NCBI RefSeq assembly: GCF_947654275.1 | Contig: NZ_CANTJS010000019.1 | Coordinates: 1-53,757 of the forward strand | Reading direction: 5' to 3' | Length of the DNA: 53,757 bases | From: an uncultured Oscillibacter sp. | GTDB taxonomy: Bacteria; Bacillota; Clostridia; Oscillospirales; Oscillospiraceae | Part shown: positions 41,560-49,371 of the stretch, one piece after another | Position numbering within the stretch: position 1 is the first letter of the stretch | How the letters are laid out: each line of letters opens with the position of its first letter | Translations under genes and position numbers: made by a program | The notes under the pieces: model-generated | The model's database searches: none | Told to the model about the DNA's origin: nothing | What the model saw: the letters and a program-made list of their open reading frames with translations, nothing else

Positions 41560-42918
41560 ATGCTGAATCAGAAGGAAATCCTCTCCACCGTCGAGATGAT
41601 CGACCAGCAGCACCTGGACATCCGCACCATCACCATGGGTATCTCCCTTCTCAGCTGCTGCGACCCGGACCCCGGGCGGGCCTGTGAGAAGGTCTATGAA
41701 AAAATCTGCCGCTGCGCCGAAAAGCTGGTGAAAACAGGCCAGGACATTGAGGATGAATTCGGCATCCCCATTGTCAACAAGCGTATTTCCGTCACCCCCA
41801 TGGCCATGGTGGCCGGGGCCAGCGAGACGGAGGACTACGTGCCCTTCGCCCTGGCGCTGGACCGGGCGGCCCGGAGCTGCGGCGTGAACTTCATCGGCGG
41901 ATATTCCGCCCTGGTCCAGAAGGGCATGACCAAGGCCGATGAAAGACTCATCCGCTCCATTCCCGAGGCCCTGGCCCGGACGGAGCTGGTATGCTCCTCC
42001 GTCAATGTGGGTTCCACCCGGGCCGGCATTAACATGGACGCGGTGGCGCTGATGGGCCGGGTAATCAAGGAGACTGCCGCCGCCACGGCGGACCGGGACG
42101 GCCTGGGCTGCGCCAAGCTGGTGGTGTTCTGCAACGCCGTGGAGGACAACCCCTTTATGGCCGGGGCCTTCCACGGCGCGGGGGAGGCGGAGAAGGTCAT
42201 CAACGTGGGGGTCTCCGGCCCCGGCGTTGTCTATCACGCCCTTAAGTCCGTCAGGGGCCAGCCTCTGGACGTGGCGGCGGAGACCATTAAGAAGACCGCC
42301 TTCCGGGTGACCCGGATGGGCCAGCTGGTGGCCCAGGAGGCCAGCCGGAGGCTGGACACGCCCTTCGGCATTGTGGACCTGAGCCTGGCCCCCACCCCCG
42401 CTATCGGGGACAGCGTGGCCCGGATTCTGGAGGAGCTGGGCCTTGAGGTCTGCGGCACCCACGGCACCACTGCCGCCCTGGCCATGCTCAACGACGCGGT
42501 GAAGAAGGGCGGCGTCATGGCCTCCTCCAGCGTCGGCGGCCTCTCCGGGGCCTTCATCCCCGTCAGCGAGGACGAGGGCATGATTGCCGCCGCCCGCCGG
42601 GGAACGCTGTGCCTGGACAAGCTGGAGGCCATGACCTGCGTCTGCTCCGTTGGCCTGGACATGATCGCCGTCCCCGGGGATACCCCGGCGGAGACCATTT
42701 CCGCCATCATTGCCGACGAGGCGGCCATCGGCATGGTGAACAACAAGACCACCGCCGTCCGCATCCTCCCCACCCCCGGCAAGACCGTGGGGGACACCAT
42801 CGAGATGGGGGGCCTGCTGGGCAGCGCCCCGGTGATGCCGGTGCACCCGGAGTCCTCCGCCGGATTCATCAGCCGGGGCGGCCGGATTCCCGCGCCGCTT
42901 CACAGCCTGCGGAACTGA
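41560..42918 (+). CDS. UPF0210 (PFL-related, DUF711) protein
   Basis: The 452-residue protein matches UPF0210, a conserved family with a structure related to pyruvate-formate-lyase-like barrels; its reaction is unknown. Visible family segments are [48 protein letters not shown] and [19 protein letters not shown]. Length is normal. AGGAGGG lies six bases before ATG 41560 (a TTG codon directly precedes it in frame). It is paired with the ACT protein upstream. Confidence 0.93.
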   Translation: MLNQKEILSTVEMIDQQHLDIRTITMGISLLSCCDPDPGRACEKVYEKICRCAEKLVKTGQDIEDEFGIPIVNKRISVTPMAMVAGASETEDYVPFALALDRAARSCGVNFIGGYSALVQKGMTKADERLIRSIPEALARTELVCSSVNVGSTRAGINMDAVALMGRVIKETAAATADRDGLGCAKLVVFCNAVEDNPFMAGAFHGAGEAEKVINVGVSGPGVVYHALKSVRGQPLDVAAETIKKTAFRVTRMGQLVAQEASRRLDTPFGIVDLSLAPTPAIGDSVARILEELGLEVCGTHGTTAALAMLNDAVKKGGVMASSSVGGLSGAFIPVSEDEGMIAAARRGTLCLDKLEAMTCVCSVGLDMIAVPGDTPAETISAIIADEAAIGMVNNKTTAVRILPTPGKTVGDTIEMGGLLGSAPVMPVHPESSAGFISRGGRIPAPLHSLRN

Positions 42919-42930
42919 GGGGGAAGTCCT

Positions 42931-43077
42931 ATGCTGTTTTTCTCTCAGCCCTCGGTGTTCCTGGGGGCTGATTTGCGGCTCAGGGCGGCGGGGAAACACG
43001 AATATATCTGGCTGGGGACCCTGCCGGACGGCAGCCCCCTCCTGCGCCGCCGGTATCCGGTATGTTCCAGCCTCTGA
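42931..43077 (+). CDS. Small hypothetical protein downstream of UPF0210
   Basis: A 48-residue frame starts at ATG 42931 (MLFFSQPSVFLGADLRLRAA), eight bases after GGGGGAAG and 12 bases after the UPF0210 stop, and ends directly at a terminator. It has no recognised motif. Position, ribosome site and terminator make it plausible; it could also be noise at the end of the transcript. Confidence 0.45.
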   Translation: MLFFSQPSVFLGADLRLRAAGKHEYIWLGTLPDGSPLLRRRYPVCSSL

Positions 43078-43106
43078 AAAAAGGACCGCCTGTGGGCGGT
43101 CCTTTT
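43077..43106. terminator. Bidirectional terminator
   Basis: A 10-bp hairpin (arms 43081-43090 and 43095-43104) with A run left and TTTT right overlaps the stop codons of both convergent genes. Confidence 0.85.
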
Positions 43107-43276
43107 CATTCCTCTTCTTTTAAGCAGCTTTCAATCATGGAAACAACCACGTTGTTGAAGCTGGTTTTGTTTTCAGCGGCGATTTGCTCCAGACGTTCCG
43201 CAAGAGAACATTTCAGGTAGAGCGTTTTGTAAACAGCAGGCTCCTTGCGCTGTGTGTTTTTGATTTCAAACTTCAT
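43106..43276 (-). CDS. Ribbon-helix-helix (CopG/Arc-type) DNA-binding protein
   Basis: A 56-residue protein reads MKFEIKNTQRKEPAVYKTLY, then KCSLAERLEQIAAENKTSFN and NVVVSMIESCLKEEE. The strand (VYKTLYLKC), first helix (LAERLEQIAAEN) and second helix (FNNVVVSMIESCL) match the ribbon-helix-helix fold of small repressors and antitoxins. No toxin partner is adjacent. It shares its terminator with the convergent small gene. No strong ribosome site is seen (GGGGCG ahead of ATG). Confidence 0.75.
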   Translation of the reverse strand: MKFEIKNTQRKEPAVYKTLYLKCSLAERLEQIAAENKTSFNNVVVSMIESCLKEEE

Positions 43277-43393
43277 ACACACGCCCCGTCTCGTTTTTTT
43301 CTAATATATCATCTCCCTTATGAAAAAAATAAATGAGAAAATTCTGGTGTATTTCAGAAAAGCGTGTTATGATGGAAGCAGGGAGGGAAGTCT

Positions 43394-43642
43394 ATGGATT
43401 TGAACGGAGAGCTGAGGCGGGATTATCTGGCCCATGAAGAACGGCTGCGGGTCTGGATGGACCTGGCGGAGGATGCACTGCAATCGGAGAGCGTTCCCTG
43501 CTGTGCGCACGACCTGTTGTTCTGGGCCAAAACGGAGTTTACCCGCCGCCGGCGGTATCTGGGGGCAACGGAGGAAACAGTTCTGGAGCGCCGTGCCGGG
43601 ACGCTGCTCCGTGCTCTGGCGGAGCGGCTGGCGCGGAGCTGA
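43394..43642 (+). CDS. Small hypothetical protein
   Basis: The 82-residue protein is highly charged and helical (ELRRDYLAHEERLRVWMDLA, then ERRAGTLLRALAERLA) with two Cys (PCCAHDLLFWAK). GGGAGGGAAG precedes ATG at 43394 and a TATGAT box lies at 43368-43373. I do not recognise the family. Confidence 0.65.
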   Translation: MDLNGELRRDYLAHEERLRVWMDLAEDALQSESVPCCAHDLLFWAKTEFTRRRRYLGATEETVLERRAGTLLRALAERLARS

Positions 43643-43689
43643 ATCCGCAGGCTCTGGCAAAGGTTCCGCCTCTTCGGGGACCCCGGGAA

Positions 43690-44001
43690 TGGAAACTGAC
43701 CCTGCTGGACCCGGCCCTGTCCGGCCTCGTTCTGGGCCCCGCCCGGCGGGAGGGGAAGAGATTGACCGTCCCCTATAAAAACGCCCCCTGGGGACAGGGG
43801 CTGTACCTCTCCGCCATGGCGCTGGACGCAAAGGGAAGCGTGAAATACTACGGCGCAGTGACCCGGCTGGAGGCTCCGGCGGGGGAGGCGGTTTTAGATT
43901 GCCCGCTCTGCAAGGGGGAAGTGCTGCTGTTTGTCGAGCGGCGGAACGGGGCGAAGCGGACGGACTTTGCCGGCGCGCCGGTCCCCCTGAGGGAGGCATA
44001 G
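43690..44001 (+). pseudogene. Fragment of a surface-protein C-terminal beta domain
   Basis: The frame reads WKLTLLDPALSGLVLGPARR, then VPYKNAPWGQGLYLSAMALD and KGSVKYYGAVTRLEAP, ending KRTDFAGAPVPLREA. This looks like the C-terminal domain often found at the end of large InlB-repeat or SLH proteins of gut Clostridia (WKLTLLD, YLSAM, LYYG and KTDYA motifs). No proper start or upstream domains exist; a TTG at 43762 with GGGAGGGGAAG could allow a 79-residue product. It is probably a remnant of a deleted surface protein gene. Confidence 0.5.
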
Positions 44002-44055
44002 CCGGTTTTCGAAATCCGCCGGGCCCGGTGTCACAAGGCCGATCATAGCAAAATA

Positions 44056-44092
44056 TACCAAAAAACCCGCTGGAGCTCCAGCGGGTTTTTTT
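44056..44092. terminator. Bidirectional terminator
   Basis: A 13-bp hairpin (arms 44061-44073 and 44078-44090) with A run on the left and seven T residues on the right, between the fragment above and a minus-strand gene fragment ending at 44109. Confidence 0.85.
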
Positions 44093-44108
44093 GGTATCGG
44101 TTCGTGTA

Positions 44109-44180
44109 TTACAGGTCCGCCACCGTGACCTCGTGGCCGGTGCGGGGGAGCAGCTTTTGCAGCACGTCCGCCGGAAAGCG
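44109..44180 (-). pseudogene. 3' end fragment of an unidentified minus-strand gene
   Basis: The minus strand encodes PADVLQKLLPRTGHEVTVAD then Leu and a stop at 44109-44111, 17 bases before a good terminator. This looks like the genuine end of a gene whose body is missing; upstream the frame joins unrelated sequence at about 44180. The family is not recognisable from so short a piece. Confidence 0.4.
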
Positions 44181-44194
44181 TCTTTGGTGCAGTC

Positions 44195-44449
44195 AATTTT
44201 TGAGAAAACAAAGCCTTTATACAGTTCCCGCTCACCAGACAGCTTGAACAGGTCTGAACCTTGACAGATGTTTACCGCTTTGCGGGAAACTGAGCTGCTT
44301 TTGCCCTTGACGTCAGGCTCTACCCGCGCCCGGAATCCGTTTTCGTGAGAGATGGGCAGCAGTCGGATATAGGGCCGGCTAAAGCCGCCCGCTATCTGGT
44401 TGGAGGACACGCAGATTTGTTTGACCAGTCCCCTCTGGAAGGAGCCCAC
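44195..44449 (-). pseudogene. Internal fragment of a larger gene, possibly a restriction/helicase subunit
   Basis: The minus-strand frame reads RGLVKQICVSSNQIAGGFSR, then PYIRLLPISHENGFRARVEP and DLFKLSGERELYKGFVFSKI, a coherent protein-like segment without start or end. It vaguely recalls the region after the helicase motor of type III restriction subunits, but this is a low-certainty inference. A stop codon bounds it upstream (about 44455) and the 3' fragment at 44109 downstream. The 44002-44776 gap thus consists of decayed pieces and repeats. Confidence 0.35.
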
Positions 44450-44550
44450 ATTTGTTTGCCTCTAAAGGACTATGCCCGTTGGAGGACAGATTCTCTTGCG
44501 GTGCAGTTATTTCAGGTTCTATAATAGCAAGCGTCAAAATTCCCGACAAA

Positions 44551-44615
44551 CGGGCAGGCCAGGGGCAGACCCCTACGGAGGTGCGTAGGGGCCGCCGTCC
44601 TCGGCGGCCTGCTGG
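44551..44615. repeat. GC-rich double-hairpin repeat
   Basis: Two adjacent perfect hairpins, CCCCTACG/CGTAGGGG (44570-44577 and 44584-44591) and GGCCGCCG/CGGCGGCC (44590-44597 and 44602-44609), are embedded in GGGCAGGCCAGGGGCAGACC. The layout is that of a dispersed intergenic repeat. No gene overlaps it. Confidence 0.6.
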
Positions 44616-44776
44616 CAGCAATTATGAGGGGTGCTATAGATTTATTTCTTTCAAATATCCAATACAGGACCGGCTGGCGGCAGGTGGGCCGCTGGTCTTG
44701 GGGCGGCAGGCAGATCGAAATCCAAAGAGCGGCCAGTGCCTGGACATTGTAAGTTTTTTTCGATTATTGTGGCAAT

Positions 44777-46126
44777 CTAAGGCTGTTTGCAGGCATTTCC
44801 GATGGTCTGCAGCAGGCTTTCCTCCCGGCCGGCGGTATCCTGGGTCAGCTCCCAGATCATAATCCCGCCCAGGTGTTCCCTGGCGTACCGGGTTTTCTCC
44901 GCGATGGTATCCACGCCGTTGTAGTAGACTTCCATGCCGTTATACAGAACATGGTCCCGGGCGGAGGCCTCCGGAACAGCGGCCACAATAGTCCCATAGT
45001 CCGCCCAGCCGGGCCGGGTATAGAAGGGCACGCCCAGCACCACCTTGTGGGCGGGCAGACCCCGGGTTTCCCTCCAGTAGGTTCCGCAGTCTACGGCAAA
45101 CTGATATTGGGAGTGCCGCTCCCCGTCTCCGCCGTCGTAGGCCATGACATTGATGAAGTCCACAGCATTCAAAACCGCGTTGGTGTGGGCGGCGGCGTCA
45201 TAGTAGATATTCCCATCCGCGGTGGCTCCGCTGAGTACCGCCGCCGTCAGGAGCTTGCCCTGAGCGTGGAGCCGCTCAGACAGGGTCAGCATCAGGGCCT
45301 CATACCGTCTGGCGCTGTCGCCGTCCACCCGGGGATGCTCCCAGTCCATGTCCACCCCGTCAAAGCCGTATTCCTCGCACATGGCAAGGATGCTTTCTGC
45401 CAGCCGCAGGCGTTTGGCGTCGTCCGCGGCGGCCTCCATGAACACATTTTCCAGGGGAACGTCGTTGTAGCTCCAGCCTCCCACCGACAGCAGCACCCTG
45501 GCCCCGTTCTCATGGGCGGAACGGATCAGCGTCTCAGCAGCTTCCGGGTTTTCCAGAGCCCGCAGTCCGCCTTCCGCTGTGGGAATGGCAAAGGCATAGC
45601 AGACGTGGGTCAGCACGCCGAAGTCCACGGACCGGAGCTTGTCCGGCTTCCAGCTGGGGTAGTAGCCCACCACCTTGAAATCGGTCAGCGCTGTGTCCCT
45701 GGGCTCGGAGGCGTCTATGGGAACGCTGCCCACGCCCTCCGGCTGGACCACTTGGCCGTCCAGAATGCCCAGGTCTTCCCATACGTCACTGCCGCCGGGC
45801 TGTTCTCCCTGGGTCCACCATTTGGCCCGGTACCGGCGTCCTTGATAACAGACGGTGTCCCCTCCGGTGTAGACGGCGGCGCTGTTCCAGATATCGGCCG
45901 GTGATTCGGGCGCAGTGCTGCCGGCAGGTTCCCCTCTGGATGTACCCAGCTCCGAAGGGGGACTTACATCCGGGGCTTCGTCCGAAGCCTCCGCTGAGAC
46001 GTCAGACCGGCTTTCCCCCTCTTGGCCTGCGGGTATCCGGGCAATATACGACCATATCAAGGAGGACGTCAGCACCCCAAGGAGAAATCCCCCCAGAGCG
46101 CAATAGATTCTCTTTTTTCTCTCCAT
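44777..46126 (-). CDS. Membrane-anchored GH18 glycosidase with CBM5/12-like domain
   Basis: The 449-residue protein has an N-terminal membrane anchor or signal (about 6-30, YCALGGFLLGVLTSSLIWSY), a Ser/Glu/Pro linker, a chitin-binding CBM5/12-like module (about 78-120, WNSAAVYTGGDTVCYQGRRY and WWTQGEQPGG) and a family 18 glycoside hydrolase barrel (about 148-449). The catalytic motif DGVDMDWE is at 256-263 with Glu263 as acid; SVGGWS (substrate strand), INVMAYD and GIMIWELTQD are also present. Likely substrates are chitin, host N-glycan cores or the cell's own wall glycans. The long in-frame linker and anchor suggest display outside the membrane. It is the last GC-rich gene before the accessory region. 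Confidence 0.9.
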   Translation of the reverse strand: MERKKRIYCALGGFLLGVLTSSLIWSYIARIPAGQEGESRSDVSAEASDEAPDVSPPSELGTSRGEPAGSTAPESPADIWNSAAVYTGGDTVCYQGRRYRAKWWTQGEQPGGSDVWEDLGILDGQVVQPEGVGSVPIDASEPRDTALTDFKVVGYYPSWKPDKLRSVDFGVLTHVCYAFAIPTAEGGLRALENPEAAETLIRSAHENGARVLLSVGGWSYNDVPLENVFMEAAADDAKRLRLAESILAMCEEYGFDGVDMDWEHPRVDGDSARRYEALMLTLSERLHAQGKLLTAAVLSGATADGNIYYDAAAHTNAVLNAVDFINVMAYDGGDGERHSQYQFAVDCGTYWRETRGLPAHKVVLGVPFYTRPGWADYGTIVAAVPEASARDHVLYNGMEVYYNGVDTIAEKTRYAREHLGGIMIWELTQDTAGREESLLQTIGNACKQP

Positions 46127-46244
46127 GTCTTTCTTACCTCACCCCCATTGGACTCTATTATAGTCCGGGAAATAGTCTGGCGCAACTGTGAGATGGGGCC
46201 GGCGGTCTGGAACCATGGCGCGGCAGACCTTTTCCGCCAGCCGT

Positions 46245-46690
46245 CTTGCGCACCCGGATTGACGCCGTCTCAGTATCCAGCTATCGTACTGGAGAGCCTG
46301 TTGCCAAAATCTGCGCCAATACAGGTATTGGGAGAAGCACATTCTACTCTTGAATGAAACCCTACTCAGCAAACATAACAAATTCAGAACATACGGTGAG
46401 CCGGCGGGAGCTCCACAAGAAGAAGATGATTTAGAAGCTGGAGTAAACGATCGAAATTTTGCAGAAGGTAAACTGTACTGCAGCTGCACCACTGCAAGAG
46501 AAGTTACAGGAGCCTGCTAAGCTGTATAACCCATCCCCTAAGAACCGTACATATTTGATTGTATCAGCATTCCGGCAAGCGTATCAAAATAGAAATTCCC
46601 CTCAGTCTCTGATGCTTCACAGTGACCAAAGGGCACAATATACTTCCAGGACTTTCTGCAAGCTGTTGCGGATATTTTGGTTCATTTGAC
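46245..46690 (+). mobile_element. IS3-family insertion sequence relic
   Basis: Plus-strand frames give SSYRTGEPVAKICANTGIGR followed by STFYS and a stop (helix-turn-helix of the first IS3 frame), then TIEILQKVNCTAAAPLQEKL (start of the second frame), then SLMLHSDQRAQYTSRTFCKL (DDE core region of the transposase). Several stop codons interrupt it and much of the transposase is deleted. It is an inactive remnant oriented toward the tRNA. Confidence 0.75.
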
Positions 46691-46873
46691 TCTGGATTTC
46701 AGCTTTTGGGCATCGGACGTCCATTTTTATGGGTGATGAATCAATGCCGGGAAGCCAGACAGCACAAGGGTTTCCGGGATAAAATAAGGGCAGGAGTATT
46801 GCCCGGTCCAATAAGGCGGTTCAATACTCTAACCCTGGTTAAAAAATTTTTTTATAAAATCCGAAAAAAGGGC

Positions 46874-46902
46874 TTGCATTATCAAGAAAAGTATGGTAAT
46901 AT
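46874..46902 (+). promoter_or_regulatory. Putative promoter of tRNA-Pro
   Basis: TTGCAT (46874-46879) and TAATAT (46897-46902) with a 17-base spacer lie 30 bases ahead of the tRNA. Confidence 0.65.
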
Positions 46903-46932
46903 ACACAGGCTGACATGAGTGAGCACAAGATA

Positions 46933-47009
<77 letters not shown>

Positions 47010-47020
47010 TTGTAGACAAA

Positions 47021-47053
47021 GCCTGCGTTTAACGATAGTTATACGCAGGTTTT
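47021..47053 (+). terminator. Terminator of tRNA-Pro
   Basis: A hairpin with stem CCTGCGT/ACGCAGG extended by TAAC/GTTA around one mismatch, then TTTT, lies 12 bases after the tRNA. The identical structure is present in the right repeat (53137-53168) where no tRNA precedes it. Confidence 0.7.
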
Positions 47054-47195
47054 GCCTTCTCTTGGAGTAATTACACTAAAACCGAGGTTCAAAATTGGCT
47101 ATAATCACATATTGCAAGTGTTGGTAGGCAGATTTAAGGAGATTGGTTCTCTCTTAAACCTGCTTTTGTTTATGTTTTTAGAAAGTAAGGCTACT

Positions 47196-47540
47196 ATGAA
47201 AATTCCATATGGCTATGTTTTAGATGGCGAAAAGATTGTTATCCATAAGGAAAGGGCAGATACTGTCCAAAGCATATTCGAGTATTATCTTGCCGGTGCC
47301 AGTTTGGGAAAGATTGTTGACATGCTTTTTGCAAAAGGCATTCCCTCCCCAACAGGGAACTCCAAATGGACTAGGGCAGCCGTGGACAAACTCCTCGCTA
47401 ACAAAAAATATATTCCAATCGTTGGCATGAAAGTATATTTGGATGCTCAATTTGAAAAGGATCATAGGTGTAATGTGGATTATGAGAAAGTCGGACATCC
47501 GAGAAAGACGGCCAGATATCGGTCCCCTCTCTTGAAATGA
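47196..47540 (+). CDS. Serine-recombinase 'Recombinase' domain fragment
   Basis: The 114-residue protein matches the middle 'Recombinase' DNA-binding domain of large serine recombinases (IPYGYVLDGEKIVIHKERAD, IFEYYLAGASLGKIVDMLFA, GIPSPTGNSKWTRAAVDKLL, NKKYI). The N-terminal catalytic resolvase domain and the C-terminal zinc/coiled-coil parts are absent. It is probably inactive as a recombinase by itself but could bind DNA. An upstream in-frame extension (to 47052) is not supported. The right repeat carries a close copy. Confidence 0.7.
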   Translation: MKIPYGYVLDGEKIVIHKERADTVQSIFEYYLAGASLGKIVDMLFAKGIPSPTGNSKWTRAAVDKLLANKKYIPIVGMKVYLDAQFEKDHRCNVDYEKVGHPRKTARYRSPLLK

Positions 47541-47859
47541 GCCTGTACAAATTCCGTTCTTTCTGCTATACTTGTAAAAAGAGATTGTGATCATAACTTA
47601 GAAAGAAATTAGAGACTACAGAAACCTTTACAAAACTATATTCCTGTACATGAAGTAGATTGTTTCCGATTGTATGATATCATTGATTAAATTGACATAC
47701 CGATATTCCAGTGAATCTTCTGGATGCAAAACTATAACACATTATATTGGATGCCAAAGCTGAACTTCCAGAACTACCAGCTACTGTAGGTACCTCTTTA
47801 TTTGTTTGAGTTCCTATGATAAAATAAATTTTATATTTATCAGTGCGGGAGGAAGTTCC
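47541..47859. other. Gene-free AT-rich leader of cargo operon
   Basis: The first 65 bases belong to the left direct repeat. The remaining sequence to 47859 is AT-rich with no protein-coding signal. TATGAT at about 47815 could be a -10 box for the cargo operon, but no convincing -35 box is placed before it. Confidence 0.5.
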
Positions 47860-48426
47860 ATGTCATTAGTTGTTGTCAGTGGAGTATCTGGAGCCGGTAA
47901 GAGTACCTTAATTCAGTATGCAATAACACATTTGCAAAATATTTCAAATATTGTTCCTATTACGGATCGACCTCCCCGCATTGGTGAGTCGAATGGAGTG
48001 GACAGGTATTTTTTCAGCACACAAAAGATACAAAGCCTAAGAGAAGAAAATCAATTATGTCTTATAAACGAAGTATATTCCCATATATACGGATATTTTG
48101 TTCAAGATATTCTATCGCCCAATCTCAAATTTATTGAACTACACCACAGCGTAATTCACCAATTGGATTCGATATGTCCCCACTATTATACAATTTGTGT
48201 CCAACCTGTAGATATTTGCACTTTAAGCTATTTTTTGAAAAGAAGAAACACTGAAGATAGTGAAACATTTACACGTCTTCAGTATTTAATGCGGGAGCTG
48301 TCGGAAATTAACGAACTAATTGCAACCGGTCAATTTAATTGTATTTTTACCAATGACTATACTGAAAAGTCTAAAACGCGGTTTTTAGAGCAAATTCAGT
48401 TGATTATGGAGGGTAGTATTGTATGA
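47860..48426 (+). CDS. Guanylate-kinase-like P-loop NTPase
   Basis: The 188-residue protein starts MSLVVVSGVSGAGKST, with Walker A GVSGAGKST at residues 8-16, and continues ITDRPPRIGESNGVDRYFFS, which parallels the GMP-binding TTRxPRxGExxGxDYxF region of guanylate kinases. A helical lid region follows (about 125-160). It therefore likely phosphorylates, or binds, a nucleotide monophosphate; the substrate may differ from GMP because the core metabolic enzyme is normally better conserved. ATG 47860 follows GGAGGA by six bases. Its stop overlaps the next start by four bases. Codon use is AT-rich and unlike the first 46 kb. Confidence 0.8.
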   Translation: MSLVVVSGVSGAGKSTLIQYAITHLQNISNIVPITDRPPRIGESNGVDRYFFSTQKIQSLREENQLCLINEVYSHIYGYFVQDILSPNLKFIELHHSVIHQLDSICPHYYTICVQPVDICTLSYFLKRRNTEDSETFTRLQYLMRELSEINELIATGQFNCIFTNDYTEKSKTRFLEQIQLIMEGSIV

Positions 48427-49355
48427 ACTGGGATAATATAGAGTGGCTAAGATACTATGTCTGGGTCGTCAGGAAAGAAAGCTCCTGGGGGCGCAGTCAA
48501 TCTCTCCATAATTACAGAAACTATATCCGACTGGAATCCGATGAGCTACGACTTGCTGTGCGCTTAGAAGATTACGTAAATATCCGTGAAGAGTTGGCGG
48601 ATGTATATATGATGCTTGAATTTTATTGTCAAGAGTTAGTTGATCATCTGCGCTTAGTTCCCAATCATAAAAAGACCGTTGATTTGAAGAAATACGTTAT
48701 TTCAAGTGACTCTCCTAAATGGGAGGGCACCGGGAAACAAAAGACGAATTCCTTGGCACACCTTAAAAGAGAACTTATAACGCTTGCAAGCTCATATTCG
48801 TTTTCGGAAACTGAGTTGTCTGAGGCTTCTTGTATAAAGTTGGTGCGGCGATACCCTTATCTCCTCCCCTATCAACAGATGACCATTGATAGCGAGTATT
48901 GGAGTGAAGAGTTCCAGTGGGAAACACAAAAGAATTATTATAAAATGTTGGAGTTTTGCACTTGTTTGACTGAAGGTTGCGAAAATTACCATAAGGCATA
49001 TGATGGTAGAAATTTTTCTGTTGAAAAAAGTAAATCTGGAAGAAAGTCTTACATCGTCTGTCAGTCTTGCCAAAGTCGAGTTCCACTATCAAAAGCTGTG
49101 CTTTTCTATGGGAGCAAACAGGATTACAAGGTTGCACTACGTGCGGTAGTCGAATATATGAACACACAAGAAAAAGAGAGGATATGCGAACAGTATGGCC
49201 TTAAACCTAGAATATTGACAAATCTAATCCAACACTGTCAGGATAACCCTGAATTATTTAATTGCATTGCCAAGAGTCGTTATCATTCAGATCAAATTAA
49301 TGAGACATATGGAGCAACTTCATTTATGCTCAAACCATTTTTCGGGGATGACTGA
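48423..49355 (+). CDS. MazG-like NTP pyrophosphohydrolase fused to a zinc-ribbon domain
   Basis: The 310-residue protein has at its N-terminus the all-alpha NTP pyrophosphohydrolase (MazG-like) motif ExxE-x15-ExxD: Glu38 and Glu41 (RLESDELRLA), Glu57 and Asp60 (IREELADVYMML). Such enzymes remove pyrophosphate from (d)NTPs or modified nucleotides. From about residue 180 a zinc-ribbon-like part appears (CTCLTEGCENYH, then IVCQSCQSR), followed by a helical region (about 230-310) resembling a DNA- or RNA-binding tail (EKERICEQYGLKPRILTNLI). The order is unusual for MazG proteins and suggests nucleic acid targeting. ATGA overlap links it to the kinase-like gene upstream; the phosphoesterase gene follows by 16 bases. 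Confidence 0.72.
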   Translation: MNWDNIEWLRYYVWVVRKESSWGRSQSLHNYRNYIRLESDELRLAVRLEDYVNIREELADVYMMLEFYCQELVDHLRLVPNHKKTVDLKKYVISSDSPKWEGTGKQKTNSLAHLKRELITLASSYSFSETELSEASCIKLVRRYPYLLPYQQMTIDSEYWSEEFQWETQKNYYKMLEFCTCLTEGCENYHKAYDGRNFSVEKSKSGRKSYIVCQSCQSRVPLSKAVLFYGSKQDYKVALRAVVEYMNTQEKERICEQYGLKPRILTNLIQHCQDNPELFNCIAKSRYHSDQINETYGATSFMLKPFFGDD

Positions 49356-49371
49356 AAGATGATGGTACATT

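Noticed and set aside
47052..47195. N-terminal extension of the left recombinase fragment
   Set aside because: The corresponding part of the right copy is not open in the same way and the ATG at 47196 matches the start at 53310.
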